Part shown: positions 1 through 7,595 of the stretch, in pieces | Layout of the letters: every line of letters starts with the position of its first letter | How positions within the stretch are numbered: the first letter of the stretch is position 1 | NCBI RefSeq assembly: GCF_900086725.1 | Contig: NZ_LT574838.1 | Span: 992,257 to 1,032,516 of the forward strand | Direction of reading: 5' to 3' | Origin: Bariatricus massiliensis | GTDB lineage: Bacteria > Bacillota > Clostridia > Lachnospirales > Lachnospiraceae | DNA: 40,260 bases | The notes under the pieces: generated by a model | The model's database searches: none | What the model was told of the DNA's origin: nothing | The model's input: the letters and a program-made list of their open reading frames with translations, nothing else | Position numbers and translations under genes: made by a program

Positions 1-70
1 CAATCGCCATGGCATCATCGGAGCCGCAGTCTGTGTCGATGATTATTTTTTTCTTCTTTATTGTGTCCAT
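1..70 (-). CDS. Nucleoside hydrolase (IUNH family), N-terminal fragment
   Basis: Only the first 23 codons are inside the window; the gene continues past the left edge. The translation begins MDTIKKKKIIIDTDCGSDDAM and carries the DTDxGxDDA calcium-binding signature that opens inosine-uridine-preferring nucleoside hydrolases, which cleave ribonucleosides to base plus ribose. The start is supported by a GAGGAG ribosome-binding site that lies inside the last codons of the upstream TenA-like gene, so the two are translationally close and in one operon. The specificity (purine, pyrimidine or modified nucleoside) cannot be read from this fragment. The family call is firm. Confidence 0.9.
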   Translation of the reverse strand, partial: MDTIKKKKIIIDTDCGSDDAMAI

Positions 71-72
71 TT

Positions 73-789
73 CTACTCCTCTATCGTGGTAAATTTTTTC
101 GGAAAGATTTTGTCCAGCGGCCATGTGGTCATGTTATGATACATATCCTGCCACTGCAGAATCTCATAATTACAGCTTGCCGCAAAGATTTCCAGCAGCT
201 TTGCCTGTTCTCTTTCCGTCTTATTCTGGCAAAGCCTATTCACAATCTGAATTTCATTGTCCGTCTTATTTATATAAGCCTCACTTACATAAAACGCCAG
301 CCATTGGTAGTACATATTGTCTTCCGGCAGGGTGCACTTGGACAGCAGGTCTTCCCCGAAAAAACGGTACAATATGTTGCATGGGAACAGCGCCATCATA
401 CATTCTGCCAGCCCTCCCTGCTCCGCGCACATCAGCTGAAAGGCCGTGTAAGAACGCTTTGCCGGGGCTTCGACGACTGCATCCATCTCCTTCAGGCTCA
501 CGCCCACCTGCTTCGCCCAGAAGTCCCGGTTTAACATAACCGTTCCTTCCATGGTGTTCTTTACAATCTGATACCACTCCTCCATCTCATCAAAGCAGCT
601 GCATTTTGAAAATCCAACAGCCCAGCATCTCGTATAATCCATCAAATACTGGTAATTCTGCTTTATCTGAAACTGAAATTTTTCATATGGCATGGTTCCC
701 TTCAGTATATCCTGCATGTGCGGCGTCTCTTCAATGACTGCACAGACCTCTCGGATAACGGGGACCAGCTTTTCTTCATAGAATCCCAT
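73..789 (-). CDS. TenA/thiaminase-II-like protein with altered active-site residue
   Basis: The 238-residue all-helical protein resembles TenA (aminopyrimidine aminohydrolase, thiaminase II). Aligned by eye to Bacillus subtilis TenA, the nucleophilic cysteine is kept in FPC (C137), SYT is kept (Y114) and the late glutamate in NYE is kept (E209). The aspartate that binds the aminopyrimidine (Asp44 in B. subtilis) is replaced by asparagine (N45 in KQNYQYL). The family acts in the cytosol and hydrolyses C-N or C-S bonds around substituted pyrimidines. Its place between uridine phosphorylase and nucleoside hydrolase, with no TPP riboswitch in sight, suggests a role in modified-pyrimidine salvage rather than thiamine recycling. 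That role is inference. The start has an AAAGGAG site nine bases or so upstream. Confidence 0.8.
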   Translation of the reverse strand: MGFYEEKLVPVIREVCAVIEETPHMQDILKGTMPYEKFQFQIKQNYQYLMDYTRCWAVGFSKCSCFDEMEEWYQIVKNTMEGTVMLNRDFWAKQVGVSLKEMDAVVEAPAKRSYTAFQLMCAEQGGLAECMMALFPCNILYRFFGEDLLSKCTLPEDNMYYQWLAFYVSEAYINKTDNEIQIVNRLCQNKTEREQAKLLEIFAASCNYEILQWQDMYHNMTTWPLDKIFPKKFTTIEE

Positions 790-824
790 CTCCGGCGCTC
801 CTTTCCGTCCTATGTACCATTCTT

Positions 825-1574
825 TTACTCTTTGTCTCTTTCTATCAGAACTTTAATCGCATCGCAGGCAAGCTCAATAGTATGGTCATTCATACTGCCA
901 TAAGCCATAATCGCGCCGGCTCTCGCTCCTCTGATCGAGGATACGATAAACAACGCCGCCGTCTCCATTTCAGATGCCATCACCCGGCTCTTCTCCCACG
1001 CTTCCCAGCGCTGATGCAGCCTGCCGCTGTTGGGCATGCTGTCCGGGTCGTGCTGTCCGTAAAAAGAATCCTTGGACTGTGCGATACCCTCTGCGAAGTT
1101 ATATCCCTTGTCATTACACGCCTTAGCAAGTGCGTCGATTACATGGCGGTCTGCGATGGCAGGATATTCAATCGGCACATAGTGAACCGTTGTCCCTTCG
1201 TCTCTGACTGCCCCGGTGATGATAACTCCTTCCAAATCTTCGTTATAGCTCTCCGGGCATACCCTTCCGCATGTTCCCACCCGGATAAAGGTATCCGCCC
1301 CGCAGTGTATCAGTTCTTCCAGCGCGATAGCCGTCGACGGGCATCCCATGCCGGTACTGCAGACGGTCACTTTCTCTCCGTTCAATGTGCCTGTCCATGT
1401 CTTATGCTCTCTATTATGCGCTACTAATTTTGCATTTTCCAGATGCCGGGCAATAATATCCGTGCGAAATGGATCTCCCGGAAGCAGCACATATCTTCCT
1501 ATATCTTCCTTACTGCAGCAGATATGGTACTGCTGCCCCTTGTCATTTGTTACTTCTTTACTCTGTACTGACAT
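825..1574 (-). CDS. udp: Uridine phosphorylase (nucleoside phosphorylase family)
   Basis: The 249-residue protein is a trimeric/hexameric-type nucleoside phosphorylase that splits uridine-like nucleosides with phosphate into base and ribose-1-phosphate. Visible family motifs are LPGDP near residues 31-35, STGMG near 73-77, RVGTCG near 98-103 and the ribose-binding SEMET segment near 201-205. The length matches the Udp family (about 250). It sits third from last in the ECF-transporter operon, right after the MFS gene, with a GGAGGT ribosome-binding site. Two nucleoside-cleaving enzymes (this one and the hydrolase at the left edge) in one operon imply uptake of intact nucleosides. Exact substrate could be uridine or a modified pyrimidine nucleoside. 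Confidence 0.85.
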   Translation of the reverse strand: MSVQSKEVTNDKGQQYHICCSKEDIGRYVLLPGDPFRTDIIARHLENAKLVAHNREHKTWTGTLNGEKVTVCSTGMGCPSTAIALEELIHCGADTFIRVGTCGRVCPESYNEDLEGVIITGAVRDEGTTVHYVPIEYPAIADRHVIDALAKACNDKGYNFAEGIAQSKDSFYGQHDPDSMPNSGRLHQRWEAWEKSRVMASEMETAALFIVSSIRGARAGAIMAYGSMNDHTIELACDAIKVLIERDKE

Positions 1575-1577
1575 TTT

Positions 1578-2750
1578 CTATACCTCCTGCTTTTTTTCGG
1601 TCGTATTTAACCGTAATACCACTGCCGCCGCAATACTGACGGCTATCATGATAATCGCATACTTAAAGGAGAATCCCACGCCCAGCCTGCCCACAAGGAA
1701 TCCGGTCACGATAGGTGTGAGAATATCCGACAGGCCTCCCGCGGTGGCAACCAGAGAACTTGCCACGCTGATACGGTCATAGCCGATTCTTGTCGCAATC
1801 GCGACGATAACGCTGAACAGTACTCCCAGAAAAAATCCGGCCGTAAACATTCCTATAAAATAAGCTTCCACTGTATTAATCAAGAGCGCCGCCAAAATCG
1901 CTGCCATTGCACATATATTGTTGACCAACAGTACAACCTGTGCTTTTACCTTCTTCAATACCAGTACGAAAACAAAGGAACCGATTACACATCCCACATT
2001 ATAGACCGTCAGCATAAATGCAGACGTGGATTGTGATATGCCCATATTTTCGGCAAAGCTTGAAAGGTAGAGCCCCAGCGTGTTCACCACCGCACTGTAG
2101 GCTGCGCATATGAGAAGGATTGCCCCGTAGGCCAGCAGCTTATGCTTCACATAAAGAGGCTTCACATTCTCCTCCTGAGTCTGTGCGTGCTCCTTCATAT
2201 CCAGCTTCACAAACGGCATACATATAAGCATTACCACAGGCACAATCAACAGTATGTAGTAAGCAAAAAAGAAGGGCTTGTCTCCTGCCAGCAAGACACC
2301 GACCAAAAAGGGAGTAGCAAAGCTTCCGAGTCCGAACAGCGCCTGCCCCGCACTCAGTGAACCCGCATAATTCTTCTGGAAGGACACGCTTAAAAGTACC
2401 GGGCACACAGTGTCCTGCGCTCCCATCCCCACACCTCCGAGGAAGGCAAAGCAGAGTCCTGCATAGTAATTCACGATCGTGGGCAGGCCCAGCAGAAAGA
2501 TGGCCATCAGCGTAACTCCTCCGGCCAGCACTTTGATTGGCCCCAGTTTTTCTACCAGACGGCCTGTCGTGTACACGGTAAGCACCCGCCCGAACGCATA
2601 GGCTGAGCCTAAAAGTACCACTTGGTCTAACTGCATATCATACATTTTCACCAGATGTGGAAGGCTGCTGCCGACAACAATACAGGCTGCCCCTGTTAAA
2701 AAGTACATGGCAAATGCCAAAAACGCTATCAGTCTATTATTTCTCTGCAT
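1578..2750 (-). CDS. Major facilitator superfamily transporter
   Basis: The 390-residue protein has about twelve hydrophobic segments and a central hydrophilic loop near residues 200-215, the usual 6+6 MFS layout. The loop between segments 2 and 3 reads like the MFS motif A region (GRLVEKLGP). It follows the ECF ATPase gene with its ribosome-binding site overlapping that gene's stop codon, and it precedes uridine phosphorylase by three bases, so it is within the nucleoside operon. A carrier for a nucleoside, a nucleobase or an export product is plausible. The sequence does not tell which. Confidence 0.8.
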   Translation of the reverse strand: MQRNNRLIAFLAFAMYFLTGAACIVVGSSLPHLVKMYDMQLDQVVLLGSAYAFGRVLTVYTTGRLVEKLGPIKVLAGGVTLMAIFLLGLPTIVNYYAGLCFAFLGGVGMGAQDTVCPVLLSVSFQKNYAGSLSAGQALFGLGSFATPFLVGVLLAGDKPFFFAYYILLIVPVVMLICMPFVKLDMKEHAQTQEENVKPLYVKHKLLAYGAILLICAAYSAVVNTLGLYLSSFAENMGISQSTSAFMLTVYNVGCVIGSFVFVLVLKKVKAQVVLLVNNICAMAAILAALLINTVEAYFIGMFTAGFFLGVLFSVIVAIATRIGYDRISVASSLVATAGGLSDILTPIVTGFLVGRLGVGFSFKYAIIMIAVSIAAAVVLRLNTTEKKQEV

Positions 2751-2754
2751 GTTT

Positions 2755-3558
2755 TTACCTACTCATAATTTTTTCTATGGCGTCTTCAATATTGATTACA
2801 CTGCCCTCAATTCCCAGAGCTTTACAGACTCTGCTTACATAGGGCTGCTTCAGCATCGCCTTTTCCAGAGATTCATAATCCCAGAAAATTTCTTTCGGCG
2901 TACCGCTGCGCACGATTTTTTTCTTCGCCATGACAATGACCTTCTTAAAATTGTCTGCCACGAACTCCATATCATGAGAGATAGTAATCACCGTTTTTCC
3001 CTTCTCATGAAGCGTCTTTAAAATATCACTCAGCCTTTTATTGCCTTCAATATCCTGACCGGCTGTCGGTTCATCAAAAATCAAAATGTCTGTCTCCATG
3101 GCGATAACCGCCGCAATGGTCACAAACTTTCTCGTGGACAGCGGAAGATTATAGGGATTCTCGTCTTTGTACCGGTCCATCCCTGTCATTTTCAGAGCTT
3201 CCTCCACTCTCCTGTTTTCTTCCTCTAAAGGAAGCTTCATCATCTTAGGGCCGAATCTTACTTCGCTCTCCACAGTGGAATGAAAAATCTGGTCGTCTGG
3301 ATTCTGGAATACATAGCCCACCACCTTGGATATCTGTGCGGTGGTATAATCTTTTGTATTCATATCGCCAATCAGGACCTGACCTTCTGTGGGCCTTAAA
3401 AGACCGTTCATCATCTTTACGGTGGTTGTCTTTCCAGCACCGTTCTGCCCTACTATGGCCACATTTTCACCGGCCTTGATTTCCATGTTGATATGATCCA
3501 CCGCCAGAAATCCGCCCGGATATGAAAAGCTTACGTCTTTTAATACTAAATCAGTCAT
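2755..3558 (-). CDS. ecfA: ECF transporter ATPase with degenerate ABC signature
   Basis: The 267-residue ABC ATPase has Walker A GQNGAGKT (residues 37-44), a Q-loop, Walker B ILIFDEP with the catalytic glutamate, and an H-loop ISHD. The ABC signature is broken: where its partner has LSGGQ this protein has LPLST (residues 138-142). It overlaps the second ATPase gene by four bases and belongs with the EcfT and S genes upstream, so it is one of the two energising subunits of a group-I-like ECF importer. The partner supplies an intact signature to this protein's nucleotide site; the reciprocal site would be impaired. The rest of the chain is full length with no frameshift. Confidence 0.88.
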   Translation of the reverse strand: MTDLVLKDVSFSYPGGFLAVDHINMEIKAGENVAIVGQNGAGKTTTVKMMNGLLRPTEGQVLIGDMNTKDYTTAQISKVVGYVFQNPDDQIFHSTVESEVRFGPKMMKLPLEEENRRVEEALKMTGMDRYKDENPYNLPLSTRKFVTIAAVIAMETDILIFDEPTAGQDIEGNKRLSDILKTLHEKGKTVITISHDMEFVADNFKKVIVMAKKKIVRSGTPKEIFWDYESLEKAMLKQPYVSRVCKALGIEGSVINIEDAIEKIMSR

Positions 3559-4415
3559 TTCTTATCCCTTTCTTTCAGTGCCTCGGCAATGAACTCTATC
3601 GCCTGTTTTTCTGTTACGGGTATCCGGGAAATGGGCAGGCCTTTCTCCTTCAATCTGCTCCCTAAAATTGCCACCTGCGGAAGCGCTGCTCCCTGTTCCA
3701 ACAGGGAGAGATCGGACAATATCTCCTGTTTGTCCCCCGCCGCGATCATGCGTCCTTCTTTAAACACAAGAACTTCGTCCGCATATTCTGCAATCAAATC
3801 TATTTTATGTTCCACCAGTATGATTGTCTTACGTTTTTCCTTCAAGGCTTTGATGATTGCAAAAACACTCTCAGTACCTTCCGGGTCAAGCTGGCTGGTC
3901 GGCTCATCAATGATGAGGATGTCCGGCTCCAGAACTATGACAGAGGCCAATGCCACTCTCTGCATCTGTCCACCTGACAAATCAAATGGATTCTTCTCAG
4001 CCAGCGCTTCGATGTCTGTCATCTGCATAACTTCTACCACACGCCGCTCAATTTCTTCCACCGGTACTCCAAAATTCTCCAGCCCGTAAGCCACTTCCTC
4101 GAACACCGTCTCCTTTACACCGCTTATCTGGGTAAACGGATTCTGGAATACATAGCCGATCTTGGCAGAAAGTTCTCCGCCATAATCGGTAGTCTTCTTT
4201 CCTTCCACGAGGACTTCGCCATTCAGCTCGCCCTTATAAAAATCTGGTATAAATCCTCTGAGCAGGGCGCAAAATGTAGTTTTACCGGAACCGTTCTCCC
4301 CGATAACTCCATAAAATTTTCCCCGCTCAATGTTCACATTCAATTCCTGAATAGCCGGTGTCTCCGCCAGTGGATAGGAGTATGTGACATTTTTACATTC
4401 AATTATATTATCCAT
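3555..4415 (-). CDS. ecfA: ECF transporter ATPase
   Basis: The 286-residue ABC ATPase has a complete set of motifs: Walker A GENGSGKT (39-46), signature LSGGQ (146-150), Walker B ILIIDEP and an H-loop VEHK. The C-terminal 60 residues form an extra domain, as in EcfA proteins. The gene overlaps the EcfT gene by 13 bases and the second ATPase gene by four, so the stoichiometric complex S-T-A-A is encoded in order. It drives uptake of the substrate bound by the S subunit at 5280-5888. Confidence 0.9.
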   Translation of the reverse strand: MDNIIECKNVTYSYPLAETPAIQELNVNIERGKFYGVIGENGSGKTTFCALLRGFIPDFYKGELNGEVLVEGKKTTDYGGELSAKIGYVFQNPFTQISGVKETVFEEVAYGLENFGVPVEEIERRVVEVMQMTDIEALAEKNPFDLSGGQMQRVALASVIVLEPDILIIDEPTSQLDPEGTESVFAIIKALKEKRKTIILVEHKIDLIAEYADEVLVFKEGRMIAAGDKQEILSDLSLLEQGAALPQVAILGSRLKEKGLPISRIPVTEKQAIEFIAEALKERDKK

Positions 4416-5209
4416 AAAGCAATCCTCCCCGCCAGTATCAATACCGTGATGATAACCGCGACAACCGCCACCGTCTTTTCACATCCCGACTTTTCCAGAT
4501 TAAATAGATGAGTCTTTTCCCCCTGTATGGAGAATCCTCTCGCCTCCAAGGTAAGCACCCTCTCCTCTGAGCTGATGACCGCCCCTAAAATCAAAGGTAC
4601 GAGGGATGGGAAGAACGCTTTTGCCCTCACGAAAATATTTCCCTCTGTTTCTACGCCCCTTGCTTTCTGTGCGTTCATGATTGTCTTACTATTTTTACTC
4701 AAAATCTCTATCATCTGCAGTGTAGAAGTAAACACATACGCGGCCTTATAGTTCATGCCCGACGCTTCCATGGCTCTCGCGATTTCTCTGTTTTCCGTCG
4801 TCTGAAAAAGCCATACAAAGATTCCCGCTATGTTCATAATCATAAATGACAGGGAAATCGCTGTTTTCAGCCCTTTTTCATAAATTGTGATGAAGCCAAA
4901 TCTCATCAGCAGCTCGCCGCCCGGGACTAAGAATGTCTGTACCGCCAAGATAATGACCGCAATGATGGCAACTGCCTTCAATGCTTTGATACATTTGCCG
5001 AAAGCTCCACTTGCCATGCACAAGACCGGCACTGCGATGAACCATGGGATGAGAAGCAGGGAAAGCCCCACTTTTGTTAAATGTACGGTTCCAATGATAA
5101 AGGTACACACAATATATAAACAGACTACCAGCAGTTTGGTTGACGGATAGAGCGCTGCCAGTTTATTTTCTTTGTGAATTTGTATTCTTTCTGTATAAGT
5201 TTTTTCCAT
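4403..5209 (-). CDS. ecfT: ECF transporter transmembrane subunit EcfT
   Basis: The 268-residue membrane protein has about five transmembrane segments and a cytoplasmic region carrying the two Ala-Arg-Gly coupling motifs of EcfT, KARG (around residue 182) and EARG (around residue 222). These contact the two ATPases. It lies between the S-component gene and the ATPase genes. A 70-base gap separates it from the S gene and no terminator is visible there, so cotranscription is expected. Confidence 0.88.
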   Translation of the reverse strand: MEKTYTERIQIHKENKLAALYPSTKLLVVCLYIVCTFIIGTVHLTKVGLSLLLIPWFIAVPVLCMASGAFGKCIKALKAVAIIAVIILAVQTFLVPGGELLMRFGFITIYEKGLKTAISLSFMIMNIAGIFVWLFQTTENREIARAMEASGMNYKAAYVFTSTLQMIEILSKNSKTIMNAQKARGVETEGNIFVRAKAFFPSLVPLILGAVISSEERVLTLEARGFSIQGEKTHLFNLEKSGCEKTVAVVAVIITVLILAGRIALWII

Positions 5210-5279
5210 ATCTGACCTCTTTTACTGTAAGGTTTTTGTTTGATGCTCTGAAGAGCTGCCGGAGGGTGTATAGTTTATA

Positions 5280-5888
5280 CTATTTCTTTTTCTCTTTAAT
5301 GTAATTGCTTCCGCATCCGAATTTGACTAACGTACGCTCCGGAATGACTTTGATTACCAGCCAGCAAATGACAAATGAGATTACACGGTCAAGTACTGTA
5401 AAAATACCCTCCGTGCCAAAAAATGCCGCCCAAATATTTGCGCCTGCCGCCATAGCTGCCGCCGTAATGATGGATGTACCGCCGCCTGTCACGCCGCCGT
5501 ATACAAGAACTACGATTGGAGCGGATGAAACGATGGATACGGCCGCCATGATGAGCATGGATAAAATCCATTTCCACCAAACACTGAACATCTGCTTTCT
5601 CGCAAGAAAACCAGTTACCAGACCTGCGAGAACGTTGACGGGTATAAACGCGAAATTTACCGGATTGGCAATACCTGTAACGATATTTGTCAAACCACCT
5701 GTCACCGCGCCTACCCACGGGCCGCACAACATAGCCGCAAAAATTGTCCCGATTGTATCAAGGTACATCGGCAGCTTTAAGAGTGATGCCAGCTGGCCTC
5801 CCACAAAGTTAACCGCCACACCTACCGGAATTACCAGAATCGCCAACATTGAAAAATCTTCCTTGATTGAGTATTTCTTTTTTTCCAT
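5280..5888 (-). CDS. ECF transporter S component, substrate likely a (thio)nucleoside
   Basis: The 202-residue protein has about six transmembrane helices and the small-domain architecture of ECF substrate-binding subunits, with the typical MYLDTIGTIFAAMLCGPWVGA stretch and a Gly-rich GGLTNIVTG segment. It is the first gene of the operon; an AGGAGG site lies nine bases before the ATG. From memory, Clostridioides difficile has an S component (CD3073 type) next to a TudS-related gene (CD3072 type); the pair here looks the same, but this was not checked by search. Operon partners (uridine phosphorylase, nucleoside hydrolase) suggest a pyrimidine nucleoside as cargo. Thiamine precursors are the main alternative because of the TenA-like gene. 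Confidence 0.8.
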   Translation of the reverse strand: MEKKKYSIKEDFSMLAILVIPVGVAVNFVGGQLASLLKLPMYLDTIGTIFAAMLCGPWVGAVTGGLTNIVTGIANPVNFAFIPVNVLAGLVTGFLARKQMFSVWWKWILSMLIMAAVSIVSSAPIVVLVYGGVTGGGTSIITAAAMAAGANIWAAFFGTEGIFTVLDRVISFVICWLVIKVIPERTLVKFGCGSNYIKEKKK

Positions 5889-6011
5889 ATCTCATTTCCT
5901 CCTTCATACATAACCTGCTGTTTTTAATTTCAACCCTCCAGGCATCTCCAAATCAGCAGTGTCATAACGATTGTTGCTTTTTGTCGAAACATAACAAATC
6001 CTGTTCCTAAC

Positions 6012-6040
6012 TTGACTTTACATTAGCACATATGTAAAAT
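6012..6040 (+). promoter_or_regulatory. Promoter of the Crp/Fnr-type regulator gene
   Basis: TTGACT at 6012-6017 and TAAAAT at 6035-6040 are separated by 17 bases on the plus strand. A start near 6047 would give a 60-base leader to the regulator ATG. The palindrome at 6049-6060 would then lie just downstream of the start site. Confidence 0.65.
6020..6025 (-). promoter_or_regulatory. Extended -10 of the ECF/nucleoside operon promoter
   Basis: On the minus strand TGTGC-TAATGT forms an extended -10 element with the hexamer at 6020-6025. Seventeen bases upstream there is only a poor -35 (a T-run), so the promoter probably needs an activator. The inferred start near 6013 gives a leader of about 125 bases before the S-component gene. 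Confidence 0.5.
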
Positions 6041-6048
6041 ATAAAAAA

Positions 6049-6060
6049 TGACACATGTCA
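6049..6060. promoter_or_regulatory. Palindromic operator, probable Crp/Fnr-family site
   Basis: TGACA-CA-TGTCA is an inverted repeat with a two-base centre at 6054.5. It is centred 41.5 bases upstream of the predicted ECF operon start (class II activator position) and at about +2 to +13 of the predicted regulator promoter. Binding by the neighbouring regulator is inference from position and symmetry. Confidence 0.6.
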
Positions 6061-6108
6061 GTTTTTGTCGTTATTTTTTACAATAACAAGGAGGTTTTTA
6101 TAGATTTT

Positions 6109-6804
6109 ATGTATAATAACACTATCAAGATATTAGAGATGATATTTAAAGGAGAGTACGATCCTAAGAATCCGGCCGCCGCTCTTCGCGGATTGGCCAC
6201 AAAAAGTCAATTGCTTACAATTGAAAAAAATGATACTATTATCAACCAAAAGGACCCTGTAAAATATTTCTATCTTTTGCTGAAAGGGAGGGCCTGTGTT
6301 CTGAACCACATTACTTGGAGCAGTGACAACGTGGTGGACTTTCTGGAGCCGCTCGATATATTAGGCATGGTAGAATATCTAAACAATACCGAGGCCTACA
6401 CCGCTTATGTCATGGCGGAGACAAAGTGCGTCCTCTTCCGGATTCCCGTGGAAATCTTCATCCATATTATCCAGCAGAATGCTTTTCTCTGCTATCAGAC
6501 TCTGTTGGTGCTTGGAAAGGTTCTGGAGTCAAACATGAACCGTGCGGAAACAAATTCTCTGTTCCACCCCAAAGATATTCTGGGCCACTACCTGTACCTT
6601 CAGGCGCAGCACGCTATGCCCTATGTCTGTCCTCTGACACGGCATGTGCTGGCAGAAAAATTACATATCAACCTGCGCACCCTTTACCGGCATATCGATT
6701 CTATGAAAGCAAGCGGATATCTCACGCTGCGGAAAGGAAAAATCGTCATTGAACCGGAACATTTTGAGCGTCTGAAAGTACGGTACGGAGATGTAATCCT
6801 GTGA
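6109..6804 (+). CDS. Crp/Fnr-family transcriptional regulator
   Basis: The predicted protein of 231 residues has an N-terminal cyclic-nucleotide-binding-like beta roll (about residues 20-135) and a C-terminal winged helix with recognition-helix segment INLRTLYRHIDSM and the wing GYLTLRKGKIVI. No cysteine cluster of the FNR type is visible at the N terminus. An AAGGAGG lies 14 bases before this ATG, slightly far; a longer start at 6055 has no ribosome-binding site and would begin inside the operator, so it was not used. The gene is divergent from the ECF operon and cooriented with the TudS-like gene, which marks it as the local regulator. The effector is unknown; a nucleoside or base is possible. 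Confidence 0.85.
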   Translation: MYNNTIKILEMIFKGEYDPKNPAAALRGLATKSQLLTIEKNDTIINQKDPVKYFYLLLKGRACVLNHITWSSDNVVDFLEPLDILGMVEYLNNTEAYTAYVMAETKCVLFRIPVEIFIHIIQQNAFLCYQTLLVLGKVLESNMNRAETNSLFHPKDILGHYLYLQAQHAMPYVCPLTRHVLAEKLHINLRTLYRHIDSMKASGYLTLRKGKIVIEPEHFERLKVRYGDVIL

Positions 6805-6814
6805 ATATCTCTGC

Positions 6815-6843
6815 TTTACTTTTTTAATTTCCTGTGCTACATT
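6815..6843 (+). promoter_or_regulatory. Possible internal promoter before the TudS-like gene
   Basis: TTTACT at 6815-6820 and TACATT at 6838-6843 are 17 bases apart, and the -10 is preceded by TGTGC, the same extended -10 context as in the divergent ECF promoter. The evidence is pattern only. The TudS-like gene may instead be read from the regulator promoter. Confidence 0.35.
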
Positions 6844-6911
6844 CTTCTTATCATCGTCTGGCGGGGGCATATGCAGACGGCCAAACCATTACATTCAGGA
6901 GGAAGAAAGAT

Positions 6912-7469
6912 ATGCAAAAGATAGTATTTACAGCTCACTGTATTCTTAATACGGCGTCCAAGGTTGTTCTTTACAACCAAGAGGAGATTGATGCAGAAGA
7001 AGCGCTCCGCAAAAAATTTATGCGGCAGATAATTGACAATGAAATTCAGGTAATCCAGCTTCCATGTCCGGAGTTCACACTGTATGGAGCCAAACGCTGG
7101 GGCCATGTGAGCGACCAGTTTGACAATGTGTTCTTCCGCACTCACTGCCGGAAGATTCTCACCCCGGTTTTGGAGCAGCTGAAGGAATATCTGGACAATG
7201 GAGAACGATTTGAAATCTTGGGATTTGTAGGTGTTGACGGCAGCCCGAGCTGCGGTGTAGATTACACCTGCCGGGCCAACTGGTATGGCTCTTTTGACTG
7301 CCGAAAAGATCTGCAGGAGACACTGGCCGACTGCCGACTGGAGCGCGGACCAGGTGTATTTATGTCTGTCTTAAAGGATATGTTAAGAGAAGAGGGGCTG
7401 GAGGAGAAAATTCTCATTACTTCACTGTTCGCCCCTGAGCCTGACAAATGTTTAAATCTTGTAAAATAA
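6912..7469 (+). CDS. TudS/DUF523-like putative thiouracil desulfidase
   Basis: The 185-residue protein resembles the DUF523/TudS family, in which cysteines hold a [4Fe-4S] cluster that removes sulfur from thiouracil. Candidate ligands are the Cys in AHCILN (residue 9), the Cys in LPCPE and the Cys in the SPSCG motif, a spacing seen in this family. The start is fixed by AGGAGG nine bases upstream of ATG 6912. It follows the Crp-type regulator by 107 bases and is followed by a strong terminator. With uridine phosphorylase, nucleoside hydrolase and an ECF importer next door, the simplest reading is conversion of 2- or 4-thiouracil from imported thionucleosides to uracil. That pathway is inference; membership in the DUF523-like fold is well supported by motifs. 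Confidence 0.75.
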   Translation: MQKIVFTAHCILNTASKVVLYNQEEIDAEEALRKKFMRQIIDNEIQVIQLPCPEFTLYGAKRWGHVSDQFDNVFFRTHCRKILTPVLEQLKEYLDNGERFEILGFVGVDGSPSCGVDYTCRANWYGSFDCRKDLQETLADCRLERGPGVFMSVLKDMLREEGLEEKILITSLFAPEPDKCLNLVK

Positions 7470-7493
7470 GCTGAGCTGTCCCGGAAATAACAC

Positions 7494-7547
7494 ATCCCCA
7501 CTGGAATCAATGCATATAGCATTGTATTTTCCAGTGGGGATTGTTTT
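7494..7547 (+). terminator. Rho-independent terminator after the TudS-like gene
   Basis: A 13-base perfect stem (7494-7506 with 7529-7541, CCCCACTGG core) encloses a loop that itself holds a six-base stem (7508-7513 with 7519-7524). It is followed by TTGTTTT. It ends the regulator/TudS-like unit and may act weakly in reverse for the DUF4097 gene. Confidence 0.85.
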
Positions 7548-7595
7548 GCACCGCTTTCTTTTTCAAGTTGTCTTTTAATCGGCTCATCCTGTTAT

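Noticed and set aside
5305..5913. Long open frame on the plus strand opposite the ECF S gene
   Set aside because: It is the antisense shadow of a clear membrane-protein gene, has no ribosome-binding site and a composition typical of reversed hydrophobic codons.
5889..6013. Riboswitch (TPP or similar) in the ECF operon leader
   Set aside because: The TenA-like gene suggested TPP, but no CUGAGA core or other known aptamer pattern was found; only a small CTGCTG/CAGCAG pairing is present.
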